From Bog-756 sp963837805 (GTDB lineage Bacteria > Actinomycetota > Acidimicrobiia > Acidimicrobiales > RAAP-2), in assembly GCA_963837805.1 (NCBI GenBank), contig CAWIOU010000023.1, positions 62,001-126,000 on the forward strand: a DNA stretch of 64,000 nt, read 5' to 3'. Under the pieces are notes generated by a model. It worked only from the letters and a program-made list of their open reading frames with translations, was not told where the DNA came from and made no database searches. The translations under genes were made by a program, and so were the position numbers. Shown here piece by piece: positions 27,185 to 35,913 of this stretch (the stretch's first letter is position 1; each line of letters starts with the position of its first letter).

Positions 27185-27198
27185 AACAGAGTACTGTT
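27185..27198. promoter_or_regulatory. TetR-type palindrome between the Rieske and SDR genes
   Basis: AACAG-AGTA-CTGTT forms a perfect inverted repeat with 5-bp arms around a 4-bp centre. It lies in the 153-bp divergent region, 58 bp before the Rieske oxygenase start and 83 bp before the SDR start. Operators of this size are typical of TetR-family regulators of lipid catabolism; no such regulator gene lies in the window. Confidence 0.4.
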
Positions 27199-27280
27199 CC
27201 CCTACGGATTCCGCGCCGCCGTCAATGCCGGGATCCTCGTACCGAAGGGGCGCGCCGGACGAGGGAAAGGGAGGGACGGG

Positions 27281-28069
27281 GTGGTCCTGGGGAGGCTCGA
27301 CAACCGGGTGGCGTTCGTGGCCGGCGCCAGTCGCGGTATCGGCCGGGACATCTCGTTGGCCCTCGCCCGCGCCGGTGCCGCGGTGGCGGTGGCGGCCCGG
27401 ACCGATGAGCCCGGCAAACTGCCCGGGACCGTGCACTCGGTGGCCGATAGCATCACCGCCGGCGGGGGCAGTGCCCTCCCCGTCGTCTGCGACGTGGCCG
27501 ACGAGTCCTCGGTGACTGATGCTGTCGATCTCACCACGGACAGGCTCGGACCCATCGACATACTGGTGGCGAATGCCGGCACACTGTGGATGGGCACAAC
27601 CCTCGACACGCCGCTCAAACGGTGGGACCTCTGTCTGCGGGTGAACCTCACCGGGACGTTCCTGGTGACCAAGGCGGTGCTGCCGTCGGTCATGGAGCGT
27701 CGCACCGGATCGCTCATCGCCATCACCACCACCGGTGTCATCCAGACCGAGCTCGGGTCGAACGCCTACTGGGTGTCGAAAGCCGGTATCGAGCGGTACT
27801 ACGCCGGCCTGGCCACCGAGCTGGCGCCCTATGGTGTGGCGGTGAACTGCCTGGCCCCGAAGAAGGTGGTCATGACCGAGGGCGCGGTGGCCGGCGGGGT
27901 GAGCGTGCCCCCGGACATGATCGAAGATCCGGAGGCCATGGGGAAGGCGGCGGTGTACCTGGCCGGCCAGTCCGCCGGCACGCTGACCGGGACGGTGCAG
28001 TACTCCCTCGACCTGCTCGAACGCATCGGGGAGCCGATCGGTCGGGCGGCCACGGAAGAGTGGCCATGA
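27281..28069 (+). CDS. SDR family oxidoreductase
   Basis: This 262-residue SDR has AGASRGIGRDIS near residue 15, the ANAG motif and catalytic YWVSK. The active Ser position reads ITTTGVIQ, so Thr may replace Ser. The loop after the catalytic Lys (NCLAPKKVVMTEG) is unusual in lacking the PG motif. The GTG start follows a GGGAGGG site. Its stop is 10 bp before the CaiB/BaiF fusion gene, so the two share a transcript. It probably oxidises a hydroxyacyl-CoA or ring alcohol in the catabolic cluster, which is inference. Confidence 0.8.
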   Translation: MVLGRLDNRVAFVAGASRGIGRDISLALARAGAAVAVAARTDEPGKLPGTVHSVADSITAGGGSALPVVCDVADESSVTDAVDLTTDRLGPIDILVANAGTLWMGTTLDTPLKRWDLCLRVNLTGTFLVTKAVLPSVMERRTGSLIAITTTGVIQTELGSNAYWVSKAGIERYYAGLATELAPYGVAVNCLAPKKVVMTEGAVAGGVSVPPDMIEDPEAMGKAAVYLAGQSAGTLTGTVQYSLDLLERIGEPIGRAATEEWP

Positions 28070-28079
28070 GGTCGACCCG

Positions 28080-30515
28080 GTGAGCGGCGGCCCGCTTCCC
28101 GGCCTGGTCGGGCTGCGGGTCCTCGATCTGTCCGAGGACGTCGCCGGCGCCTACTGCGCCAAGCTGCTGGCCGATGCCGGGGCCACGGTGACCAAGGTCG
28201 AGCGGCCGGAGGGGCACCGCCTCCGCTCCTGGTCGGTGTCGGGTTCGGTCGGCAGTGACGGAGACCCGGACGGCCCTCTCTTCCGCTACCTGGCCTCGTC
28301 ACAGGCGAGCCTGGTGCTCGACCCCACGGCCCCGACGGCCGACGACGTCCGCCACCGGCTGGCGGCGCAGTCCGACGTGGTCATCGCCTCGACATACGGC
28401 GACCGGGCCGGCCGATGCCCGGCGGTCGTCGACGCCCGGCAGCTCTGCGCCCGCCACCCCGAGCTGGTGGTGGTGAGCCTCTCGGCCTTCGGCCTGACCG
28501 GCCCACGCGGTGGCGAGGAGTCCTCGGACTTCCTCCTCCAGGCCCTAGCCGGCTCCCTGCACAGCCACGGGAGCGACGAACGGGTACCGCTGGCCGTGGG
28601 CGGTGGACTGGCCGAGTGGACCGTCGGAACGTTCGGGGCACTCGGCGCCGTCACCGCCCTGACCGCTCGCCGGCGCTCCGGGCGTGGCGACCTGGTCGAC
28701 GTGTCCGCCCTCGAGTGCCTGGCCATCACCTTCATCTGCTATCCCTCGGTCGCCGCCAGCATGCCGGGCGGACAGCGCATCCGCCCCACCTACGTGATGG
28801 TCCCCGGCATCGAGGCCTGTCTCGACGGCTACGTCGGGATGGCCACCATCACAACGGCGCAGTGGCACACCTTTCTCGACATGATCGAGCGTCCCGATCT
28901 GGCCTCCGACGAATCGCTGTACATCCAGCGCAACCGCGACCGACCCGACGTGCTGGAGGCCATCGAGCACTGGACACGGCAGCACACCGTCGCCGAGGTC
29001 GTCGAGATCGGGTCCCTGTACCGGATCCCGACCGTGCCTATCGGGAACGGAGCGAACTTCCCCGACATCGACCACGTGGCCTCACGCCAGCTCTACGACC
29101 CGAACCCACGGGGGGACTTTCCCCATCCCCGGACCCCGTTCCGTTCGAACGTCACCCGGCACCGACCACCCGGGCCCGCCCCGACACGGGCAGAACGGGC
29201 CGGCGACGTCGACGTCCTCACCCAGCAGGAGAGCCCGGGTGGCGCCCGGCCGTTCCCCGCCGGGGTGCACGCGACGGTGGCCGCCGCCGGTGACCTGCCC
29301 CTGGCCGGCACCCGGGTCCTCGATTTCACCGCCTTCCTGGCCGGGCCGATGTGCACGCAGTACCTGGCCTCGCTCGGTGCCGACGTGGTGAAGGTCGAGT
29401 CGACCCAGCGACCCGACCCCATGCGCTTCAGCGTCCGAGTCGACGCCTCGGTCGATCACTGGTACGAGCAGGGTGCGATCTTCCAATCGGCCAACCTGAA
29501 CAAACGCAGCGTGACCCTCGACCTTTCGGTGGCGACAGGTAGGGACCTGGCCCTCCGCCTGGCCGCCCCGTCCGATGTGGTCGTCGAGAATTTCACGCCC
29601 CGGGTGATGGAACAGTTCGGCCTCTCCTACGACGATCTCCGGGCGGTCAACCCCGGCATCATCATGGTGCGCATGCCCGGGTTCGGGTTGGAGGGTCCCT
29701 GGCGCGACCGTCCCGGATTCGCGGCCACCATGGAACAGGTGGCCGGGCTTGCCTGGATCACCGGTTACACCGACGGCCTCCCGTCCATCCCCGGTATCTG
29801 TGATCCGCTGGCCGGGATGCACGCGGCCTTCGCCGTCCTGACCGCCCTCGAGCACCGGGCCCGGACCGGCGAAGGTCAGCTCATCGAGCTGGCCATGATC
29901 GACCTGGCCGCCAATCTGGTCGTCGAGCAGGTGCTCGAACACTCGGTGTACGGGCACCTCGTGGCCCGGGAGGGGAACCACCAACCGGGCGGCGGCCATC
30001 AGGGCGTCTACGCCTGCCTCGAGCCCGATCAATGGGTCGCCCTGCGAATCGGCTCCGACGCCGCCTGGCGCGGGTTGCGGGCGGCGCTCGGATCATCGGC
30101 CTGGTCGCTCGACGCCCGGCTCGACACCGCCGGCGGGCGCTCGGAATGCGCCGACCTGCTCGATGCCGGACTCGCTTCGTGGGCCGGCGGCCTGAGTCAG
30201 AAGGACGTCCTTGCCACCGTGCGGGCGGCGGGGGTGGATGCCGAGGCTGTGGTCCACGCCTCGGACGTCGATCTCGACGAGCAGATGAACGCCCGTGGTT
30301 ACTGGGAGGAGGTCACCCACCCCATCGTGGGTCCGAAGCGATTCCCGGCGTGGCCGATGCGCTATGAGGCCAGGACCTCCCCGTGGTTCCGGCGACCGGC
30401 GCCACTGCTGGGCCAGCACAACGACGAGGTGCTCGGAGGCCTGGGCCTCACCGCGGACGAGCTGACGGCGTTGGCCGCGGCGGGCATCATCGGCACCCGA
30501 CCGGCAGGCACCTGA
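28080..30515 (+). CDS. Tandem (fused) CaiB/BaiF CoA-transferase
   Basis: This 811-residue protein consists of two full CaiB/BaiF domains. The first starts GLVGLRVLDLSEDVAGAYC, and the second starts about residue 400 with PLAGTRVLDFTAFLAGPMC, after a Pro/Arg-rich linker. The usual length is about 400, so this is a duplication-fusion. At the catalytic Asp position the second domain reads IELAMIDLAANL (Asp kept) and the first LVDVSALECLAIT (Glu). Such proteins move CoA between acids or isomerise acyl-CoA. CaiB enzymes are interlocked dimers, so the fusion may fold as a covalent dimer with one active site. Confidence 0.87.
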   Translation: MSGGPLPGLVGLRVLDLSEDVAGAYCAKLLADAGATVTKVERPEGHRLRSWSVSGSVGSDGDPDGPLFRYLASSQASLVLDPTAPTADDVRHRLAAQSDVVIASTYGDRAGRCPAVVDARQLCARHPELVVVSLSAFGLTGPRGGEESSDFLLQALAGSLHSHGSDERVPLAVGGGLAEWTVGTFGALGAVTALTARRRSGRGDLVDVSALECLAITFICYPSVAASMPGGQRIRPTYVMVPGIEACLDGYVGMATITTAQWHTFLDMIERPDLASDESLYIQRNRDRPDVLEAIEHWTRQHTVAEVVEIGSLYRIPTVPIGNGANFPDIDHVASRQLYDPNPRGDFPHPRTPFRSNVTRHRPPGPAPTRAERAGDVDVLTQQESPGGARPFPAGVHATVAAAGDLPLAGTRVLDFTAFLAGPMCTQYLASLGADVVKVESTQRPDPMRFSVRVDASVDHWYEQGAIFQSANLNKRSVTLDLSVATGRDLALRLAAPSDVVVENFTPRVMEQFGLSYDDLRAVNPGIIMVRMPGFGLEGPWRDRPGFAATMEQVAGLAWITGYTDGLPSIPGICDPLAGMHAAFAVLTALEHRARTGEGQLIELAMIDLAANLVVEQVLEHSVYGHLVAREGNHQPGGGHQGVYACLEPDQWVALRIGSDAAWRGLRAALGSSAWSLDARLDTAGGRSECADLLDAGLASWAGGLSQKDVLATVRAAGVDAEAVVHASDVDLDEQMNARGYWEEVTHPIVGPKRFPAWPMRYEARTSPWFRRPAPLLGQHNDEVLGGLGLTADELTALAAAGIIGTRPAGT

Positions 30516-30521
30516 GATTCG

Positions 30522-31202
30522 GTGGCCGAGCCGGGCACCATCGATTGGGTACTGACCACCACCCGCGCCGTCCGCCGTCGTCTCGACCTCGACCGGGCCG
30601 TCGACCTCGACCTCGTCCTCGACTGCCTCGACCTCGCCCTCCAGGCCCCCACCGGTGGCGACTTCCAGGGTTGGCGATGGATCGTCATCACCGAACCGGA
30701 CACCAAGGCCCGGGTCCAGGAGATCTATCTCGACGCGCTGACCCAGGCATCCGGTGGCCGGCGGCCACCACGGACCGAGGGGTCGGTCGATCGGATGGTG
30801 GAAGGGGCCTGGCACCTGGCCACTCATCTGGACCGGGTGCCCGCCATCGTCGTGGCCTGCATCCGGGGGCGGATCACGTCGGCGACCACCCCGGCCCAGG
30901 CCGCGGCTCTCTACGGATCGATCTATCCGGCGGTCTGGAGTCTGCAGTTGGCCCTACGGAGTCGCGGGCTGGCCTCGACGATGACCACCGTCCACCTGCA
31001 GAGGCACCAGGAGATGGCCGACCTGCTGGGCATCCCCGACAACGTCACCCAGGCGGCCCTGGTTCCGGTGGCCCACCTGAGGGGAGAGGATCTCCACCCG
31101 GCCCGCCGGCGGCCGGTCCGCGACGTCGCCTTCCGGGAGCGTTGGGGAGGCTCGTGGGACGGGCGTCCCGGCGCCGATGGCGATGGCGATGGCGCCGGCT
31201 GA
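30522..31202 (+). CDS. Nitroreductase family protein
   Basis: The 226-residue FMN oxidoreductase fold is visible in TTTRAVRRRLDLDRAV at the start, the QAPTGGDFQGWRWIVIT segment (about residue 40-56) that binds FMN, and WSLQLALRSRGLASTMT before the late VPVAHLRGED strand. It should be a flavin reductase or a dehydrogenase of an unsaturated substrate. It begins 6 bp after the CaiB fusion gene, so it is the third gene of that operon. The last residues are a low-complexity GDGDGDG tail. Substrate unknown. Confidence 0.8.
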   Translation: MAEPGTIDWVLTTTRAVRRRLDLDRAVDLDLVLDCLDLALQAPTGGDFQGWRWIVITEPDTKARVQEIYLDALTQASGGRRPPRTEGSVDRMVEGAWHLATHLDRVPAIVVACIRGRITSATTPAQAAALYGSIYPAVWSLQLALRSRGLASTMTTVHLQRHQEMADLLGIPDNVTQAALVPVAHLRGEDLHPARRRPVRDVAFRERWGGSWDGRPGADGDGDGAG

Positions 31203-31247
31203 CCCCACCCACCGGAGGACGGCCACCGCCCGGTCGCGGCGGGCGCA

Positions 31248-32174
31248 TCAACCGAGGTCGGGGAGGGTCCCGGTGATGTCGGTGGTCGGACCGGCCTCGG
31301 CCAGCAGACCGGGGATGACGTCGGTCAGTTCGGCCGGGTCCCAGAGACCCTTCTTGTCCACACTCGGACCGGCGCGCCAACCCTCGGCCACGCTGATGTA
31401 GCCCCCGTGCACATTGAAGACCCGTCCGGTCACAGCGGCGCTGGCTCCGCTGCCGAGCCAGACCACCAGGGGCGAGATGTTCTCCGGGGCCAGCGGAGAC
31501 AACTCCCCGGCGAAGCGGTCGGTCACCTCCCGGCCGAAGGGGAGATCGGCGTTCATCCGGGTAATGGCCATCGGGGCGATGGCATTCACCGTCACGCCGT
31601 ACCGGCCCAGCTCGAGGGCGGCGATCACGGTGAAGGCGGCAATTCCCGCCTTGGCCGCGCCGTAGTTGATCTGTCCGGCGTTTCCGTAGAGACCGGTGGC
31701 CGAGCTGGTGTTGACCACCCGGGCGTCGTTGCGCTCGCCGGATTTGGTCCGCTCCCGCCAGTGGACGGCCGCCCAGTGGGTCGGCGAGAAGGTTCCCCCC
31801 AGATGGACGCGCACGACGGCGTTCCAGTCGCTCTCGGTCATGTTGACCAGCATCCGGTCCCGGAGGATGCCGGCATTGTTCACCAGGGTGTCGATTCCGC
31901 CGAAGGTCTCCACCGCGTGCTGCACGAGCCGGCGGGACCCCTCCCAATCCGACGCATCGTCTCCGTTGGCCACCGCCTCTCCCCCCAGGGCCCGGATCTC
32001 TTCGACGACCTCGTCGGCTGGACCGTTCGAACGGCCGTCACCGTCCGGCGCGGTGCCGAGGTCGTTGACCACCACCCGAGCCCCCTGGCGGGCGAACTCG
32101 AGGGCGTGACTCCTCCCGATGCCCCTCCCCGCCCCGGTGATCACCACCACTCTGCCCTCGCAGATACCGCTCAT
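31248..32174 (-). CDS. SDR, 3-hydroxyacyl-CoA dehydrogenase type
   Basis: This 308-residue SDR has the long form seen in peroxisomal multifunctional-enzyme-type dehydrogenases: TGAGRGIGRSHALEFARQG, VVVNDLG, NNAGILRDRML and catalytic YGAAKAGIAAFT. These enzymes oxidise 3-hydroxyacyl-CoA. Its ATG overlaps the stop of the MaoC-type hydratase by 4 bp. Hydratase and dehydrogenase are fused in MFE-2, so the adjacent pair probably performs two consecutive beta-oxidation steps. It is the last gene of a three-gene minus-strand operon. Confidence 0.87.
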   Translation of the reverse strand: MSGICEGRVVVITGAGRGIGRSHALEFARQGARVVVNDLGTAPDGDGRSNGPADEVVEEIRALGGEAVANGDDASDWEGSRRLVQHAVETFGGIDTLVNNAGILRDRMLVNMTESDWNAVVRVHLGGTFSPTHWAAVHWRERTKSGERNDARVVNTSSATGLYGNAGQINYGAAKAGIAAFTVIAALELGRYGVTVNAIAPMAITRMNADLPFGREVTDRFAGELSPLAPENISPLVVWLGSGASAAVTGRVFNVHGGYISVAEGWRAGPSVDKKGLWDPAELTDVIPGLLAEAGPTTDITGTLPDLG

Positions 32175-33058
32175 CGGCTTCGAGCTCCCCCGCGGGCGGA
32201 ATCCTCCAGATAGCGGTGGTGCCCCTGGTCGATCACCACCGTTCCGCCGTCCGTCTCGACGCGGAAGGCCACCTCACCGGCTCCGAGACGCCAGGCCTTC
32301 ACCACCAGGGTGTCGCCGGGAAGGACCGGCCTCGAGAACCGGCCGTCCATCGAGGCGAAGCGGGCGGGATCGGACCCACACAGACCGTGGAGGAGGAGCC
32401 GGCCGGCGAAGCCGTAGGTGCACAGGCCGTGGAGAATCGGCGTGCTGAACCCGGCGGCGACGGCGAACCCGGGATCCGAGTGCAGCGGGTTGCGATCGCC
32501 GACGAGGCGGTAGAGGAGGGCCTGGTCGGATCGGGTCTGGGCCCGGAAACAGAAGTCGGCCTCGCGTTCGGGCAGGGCGGGGCGGGCCGCCGCGCCTCGG
32601 TCACCGCCGAATCCACCGGCACCCCTGATGAAGAGGGACGATGACGTGGTGAATCGCAGCTCCCCTGATGTGGCATCGACCGACCGGCTCTCCGTGGAGA
32701 TGAGCGCGCCCGAGCCCTTGTCGTCGATGCCGGAAAGGCGGCTGGTGGTGATCACCCGGCCCTCGGGAGGAATCGGCCCGGCCAGCTCGATGCCCTGCCC
32801 AGCGTGGACGGCCCTGGCGGGGTCGAAGGCACCGGCGAGCCGGAACGCCGAGCCCCCGGTGGCCATCACGACGCCGAAGGTGGGCAGCACCCTGTGCGGG
32901 ACCCCGCGGCTGTTCTCGGTGGTGAACTCGAGCTCGGATCCGACAGGGTCGACCACGCCGGCGCCGACGCCCAGGGCGTAGAGCAAGGTGTCGTCCGAAG
33001 TCCATGCACGTTCGGTCGGCACCGCCTCGGTCCCCACGGCATCGAGGTTCCAGGTCAC
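32171..33058 (-). CDS. MaoC family dehydratase (enoyl-CoA hydratase 2 type)
   Basis: The 295-residue double hot-dog protein contains the hydratase-2 motif YRLVGDRNPLHSDPGFAVAAG with FSTPILHGLCTYGF, the catalytic Asp and His being in DRNPLHSDP. The N-terminal half (LLYALGVGAG start) is the non-catalytic hot-dog repeat. It should hydrate a 2-enoyl-CoA to the 3-hydroxyacyl-CoA. The overlapping dehydrogenase downstream would take the product. An SDR gene ends 15 bp upstream, so three genes form the operon. Confidence 0.87.
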   Translation of the reverse strand: MTWNLDAVGTEAVPTERAWTSDDTLLYALGVGAGVVDPVGSELEFTTENSRGVPHRVLPTFGVVMATGGSAFRLAGAFDPARAVHAGQGIELAGPIPPEGRVITTSRLSGIDDKGSGALISTESRSVDATSGELRFTTSSSLFIRGAGGFGGDRGAAARPALPEREADFCFRAQTRSDQALLYRLVGDRNPLHSDPGFAVAAGFSTPILHGLCTYGFAGRLLLHGLCGSDPARFASMDGRFSRPVLPGDTLVVKAWRLGAGEVAFRVETDGGTVVIDQGHHRYLEDSARGGARSR

Positions 33059-33073
33059 GAGGGGATCCGACGT

Positions 33074-33835
33074 CTACTTGAACCCGCCGCCATCAACGAC
33101 GAGCCGCTGTCCGGTGATGTTCGAACCACCGGCGCCGACGAGAAAGCGCACTGCGTCGGCGACGTCTTCGGGCTCGCACACCCGCCCCAGCGGAAAGCGG
33201 GCATCGAGCTCGTGGATGTCGTCGACCTTCATCGCCGCCTTGACCAACCGCCGACCCATGTCCGTGTTCGAAAGCCCGGGCACGACCACGTTGACCCGGA
33301 TACCTGAGCGTGCTTCTTCCTTGGCCAACGTGAAGGCCAGTGATTCCTGGGCCGCCTTGGCCATGTTGTAGGGGCCGCCATAGGGGTCGGCGGTGATGGC
33401 CGACTGGCTCGAGATCATGACGATGTCGCCTCGGGGCTGCTCCCGCATGCTGGTCAGAACGAGCTGGCTCATGTGGTGCGATCCGAAGGCAATGGTACCG
33501 AACACCCGCTCGAGCTCTTCCACCGGGGTTTTTGCCACCGGTGCTCCACGGTTGGTGATTCCGGCGTTGTTGACCAGGATGTCGACGTGACCGAAGTCGG
33601 CGAGCACACGGTCGACCATGGCGCTGGCCTCGTCATAGGAGGCGACTGACGCCTGGTAGGCCGATGCCCTTCCCCCCTCAGCCTCGATGGCGGCCACGGT
33701 TTGGCGTGCTGACTCCTCGTCCTTGCGGAAGTTCACGGCCACCCGGGCCCCGTCGGCCGCCAGGCCGAGGGCGATGGCACGGCCGATGCCGCGCCCCCCG
33801 CCGGTCACGATCGCCGCTCGACCAGAGAGACTCAT
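33074..33835 (-). CDS. SDR family oxidoreductase (FabG-like)
   Basis: This classical SDR of 253 residues has TGGGRGIGRAIALG at residue 10, NNAGI, the active Ser in VMISSQSAI and catalytic YNMAK. The C-terminal GQRLVVDGGGF is the standard FabG-like ending. The ATG at 33835 is chosen because an AAGGAA site lies 9 bp upstream and homology begins with LSGRAAIVTG; a longer frame starts at 33874. It is the first gene of the SDR-MaoC-SDR operon and diverges from an acyl-CoA synthetase. Confidence 0.87.
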   Translation of the reverse strand: MSLSGRAAIVTGGGRGIGRAIALGLAADGARVAVNFRKDEESARQTVAAIEAEGGRASAYQASVASYDEASAMVDRVLADFGHVDILVNNAGITNRGAPVAKTPVEELERVFGTIAFGSHHMSQLVLTSMREQPRGDIVMISSQSAITADPYGGPYNMAKAAQESLAFTLAKEEARSGIRVNVVVPGLSNTDMGRRLVKAAMKVDDIHELDARFPLGRVCEPEDVADAVRFLVGAGGSNITGQRLVVDGGGFK

Positions 33836-34009
33836 CGGTACTGTTCCTTTCGTCGGGGTCAAGGCCGGTGCCATCTGCGAACGGAGCCAGACGTCCAGTG
33901 ACCGAATGGCTGGGCACGGCGATCAGTGGGAATCCGGCCCGCCGAACCACGAACTCGCTCCGATGCGTCAGCCGATGGAACCGGTTCTCCATCAGCGTGG
34001 GCGAGCTTA

Positions 34010-34031
34010 GGCGAGGCCCTCGGGGCTCGCC
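34010..34031. promoter_or_regulatory. Strong inverted repeat in the SDR / acyl-CoA synthetase divergent region
   Basis: GGCGAG at the left and CTCGCC at the right, with inner CCC/GGG pairing, form a 22-bp imperfect hairpin about 90 bp before the acyl-CoA synthetase start. No T-run follows, so it is more likely an operator or an mRNA leader structure than a terminator. Nothing else is seen in this 288-bp intergenic region. Confidence 0.3.
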
Positions 34032-34123
34032 CGAGAGATCGACGTCGGGGATTATGGTCCAACTGACCGTCGATGACCACAGCTCTCGACGGGGAGAAGA
34101 GAGAGGCAGAGCGAGGTGATCCG

Positions 34124-35674
34124 ATGACCAACGAGCGCCACCTGGGCTTTCAAGCCGGGGAGCACCCTGATCGACCGGCCATCGTCATGACCGGATCGGG
34201 ACTCGTCACCACCTATCAGGATCTCGATGAGCGCTCCAACCAGCTGGCCCATCTGCTGCGAGACGCCGGTCTCCGGACCGGTGACCACGTGGCCCTGATG
34301 ATGGAGAACGGTCCGGCATTCCTCGAGGTGGCGTGGGCAGCCCAACGATCGGGTCTCTACTACACCGCCCTCAACAGTCACCTTCGCCGGAGTGAGGCAC
34401 AGCACATCCTCGATGACTGCGGGGCCACCGCCTTCTTCATCTCGAACAGTCTGGCCCCGATTGCCGAGCAGCTCGACCGGCGACGGATAGGACTGTGCAT
34501 CGTGACCGGGGGCGACACCGAGGGATTTCTGGCCTACGACGATGTACTGGCCCCGTGGTCGGTGACACCGATCGCGGACGAAGCCGAAGGCCGGGAGATG
34601 CTGTATTCATCGGGGACCACCGGAGCGCCCAAAGGCGTGCGCAAAGTCCTGTCCGGCGCACCGATGGGCGATGACTCGACCACGCCGGTGGTCCTGGCCG
34701 GAAACATCGCTCGGGTGGGGATCGACGGGGACTCGGTCTATCTCTCCCCTGCTCCGCTGTACCACTCCGCACCCCTCGTCTACTCGATGGCCATGCATCG
34801 GCTCGGTGCCACCTGCGTGGTCATGGAGTCCTTCGAGGCCGCCACATGCCTCGAAGCGATCGAGCGCTACCGGGTCACCCATGCCCAATTCGTTCCCACC
34901 ATGTTCACCCGCATGCTCCGGCTGCCGGACGAGCAGCGGCTCTCGTACGATCTCTCGAGCCTGCAGTGGGTCGTTCACGCCGCCGCACCCTGTCCGGTGC
35001 CGGTCAAGCAGCAGATGCTCGACTGGTGGGGAATGATCATCCACGAGTACTACGCCGGGACCGAGGACATCGGATCGACGGCCATCAGACCCGAGGAGTG
35101 GGTGGCCCATCCGGGATCCGTCGGGCGGCCCCTGAACGAAGTCCATATCGTCGGTGAGGACATCGAGGTCGACCTTCCGGTGGGTGAGACCGGCACCGTC
35201 TACTTCGCCGGTGGTCGGGAATTCGAGTACCACAACGACCCCGAGAAGACCGTCCACATGGCCAACCAGAAGGGGTGGAGGACGCTGGGCGACGTCGGTT
35301 ATCTCGACGCCGACGGCTACCTCTATCTCACCGACCGCGCATCCGACATGGTCATCTCCGGAGGGGTGAACATCTATCCCCGGGAGGCCGAACAGATGCT
35401 CGCCACCCACCCCCAGGTCGTCGACGTGGCGGTCTTCGGGGTGCCCGACGAGGAGATGGGAGAGTCCCTGCTGGCCGTGGTCCAGAAGCAACCCGGTTCG
35501 GACTCCCTCGAGGCGGCGGACCTCATCGCATGGTGCCGAGACCGTCTCGCCGGCTACAAGTGTCCCCGAGCCATCGAGTTCATCACCGAGATGCCCCGGG
35601 ATCCGAGTGGCAAGCTCTTCAAACGGCTCCTCCGGGAGCCGTATTGGAAGGATCGACCCTCTCGCATCGTGTGA
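34124..35674 (+). CDS. Acyl-CoA synthetase (AMP-forming)
   Basis: This 516-residue ANL enzyme has the P-loop YSSGTTGAPKGVRK (about residue 167), the YYAGTEDIGST adenine motif, LGDVGYLDADGYLYLTDR at the hinge and the C-terminal catalytic Lys in DPSGKLFKRLL. It activates a carboxylic acid to the acyl-CoA. The ATG at 34124 has GAGGTGAT just upstream and is preferred over the open frame from 34073. It is divergent from the SDR-MaoC operon and likely supplies that pathway. The substrate is not visible. Confidence 0.87.
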   Translation: MTNERHLGFQAGEHPDRPAIVMTGSGLVTTYQDLDERSNQLAHLLRDAGLRTGDHVALMMENGPAFLEVAWAAQRSGLYYTALNSHLRRSEAQHILDDCGATAFFISNSLAPIAEQLDRRRIGLCIVTGGDTEGFLAYDDVLAPWSVTPIADEAEGREMLYSSGTTGAPKGVRKVLSGAPMGDDSTTPVVLAGNIARVGIDGDSVYLSPAPLYHSAPLVYSMAMHRLGATCVVMESFEAATCLEAIERYRVTHAQFVPTMFTRMLRLPDEQRLSYDLSSLQWVVHAAAPCPVPVKQQMLDWWGMIIHEYYAGTEDIGSTAIRPEEWVAHPGSVGRPLNEVHIVGEDIEVDLPVGETGTVYFAGGREFEYHNDPEKTVHMANQKGWRTLGDVGYLDADGYLYLTDRASDMVISGGVNIYPREAEQMLATHPQVVDVAVFGVPDEEMGESLLAVVQKQPGSDSLEAADLIAWCRDRLAGYKCPRAIEFITEMPRDPSGKLFKRLLREPYWKDRPSRIV

Positions 35675-35913
35675 ATCACCCCATAGGTCAATCTTCCCCT
35701 TGGCCTCCGCAATGTATTGCGTCTCCGGATCGGGCCGTCGGCGTTTGGCGACCGGTCGAGGGCAAAGCCGATGCCCGGTCATTCCGCCCGGTCGTCCGCG
35801 TCTTGGTTGACGGCCCGATCCCCACCCGATCATGATGGCCACAGACGGCGCGATCCCCAGGGGACAACGAGGCGCGCCCGTTCATTTGGAACTTCAACCT
35901 GAGGTTGCGGACA

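Noticed and set aside
28200..29300. Several long frames overlapping the CaiB fusion on both strands
   Set aside because: They are Arg/Pro-rich shadows of a very high GC gene with no recognised domain.
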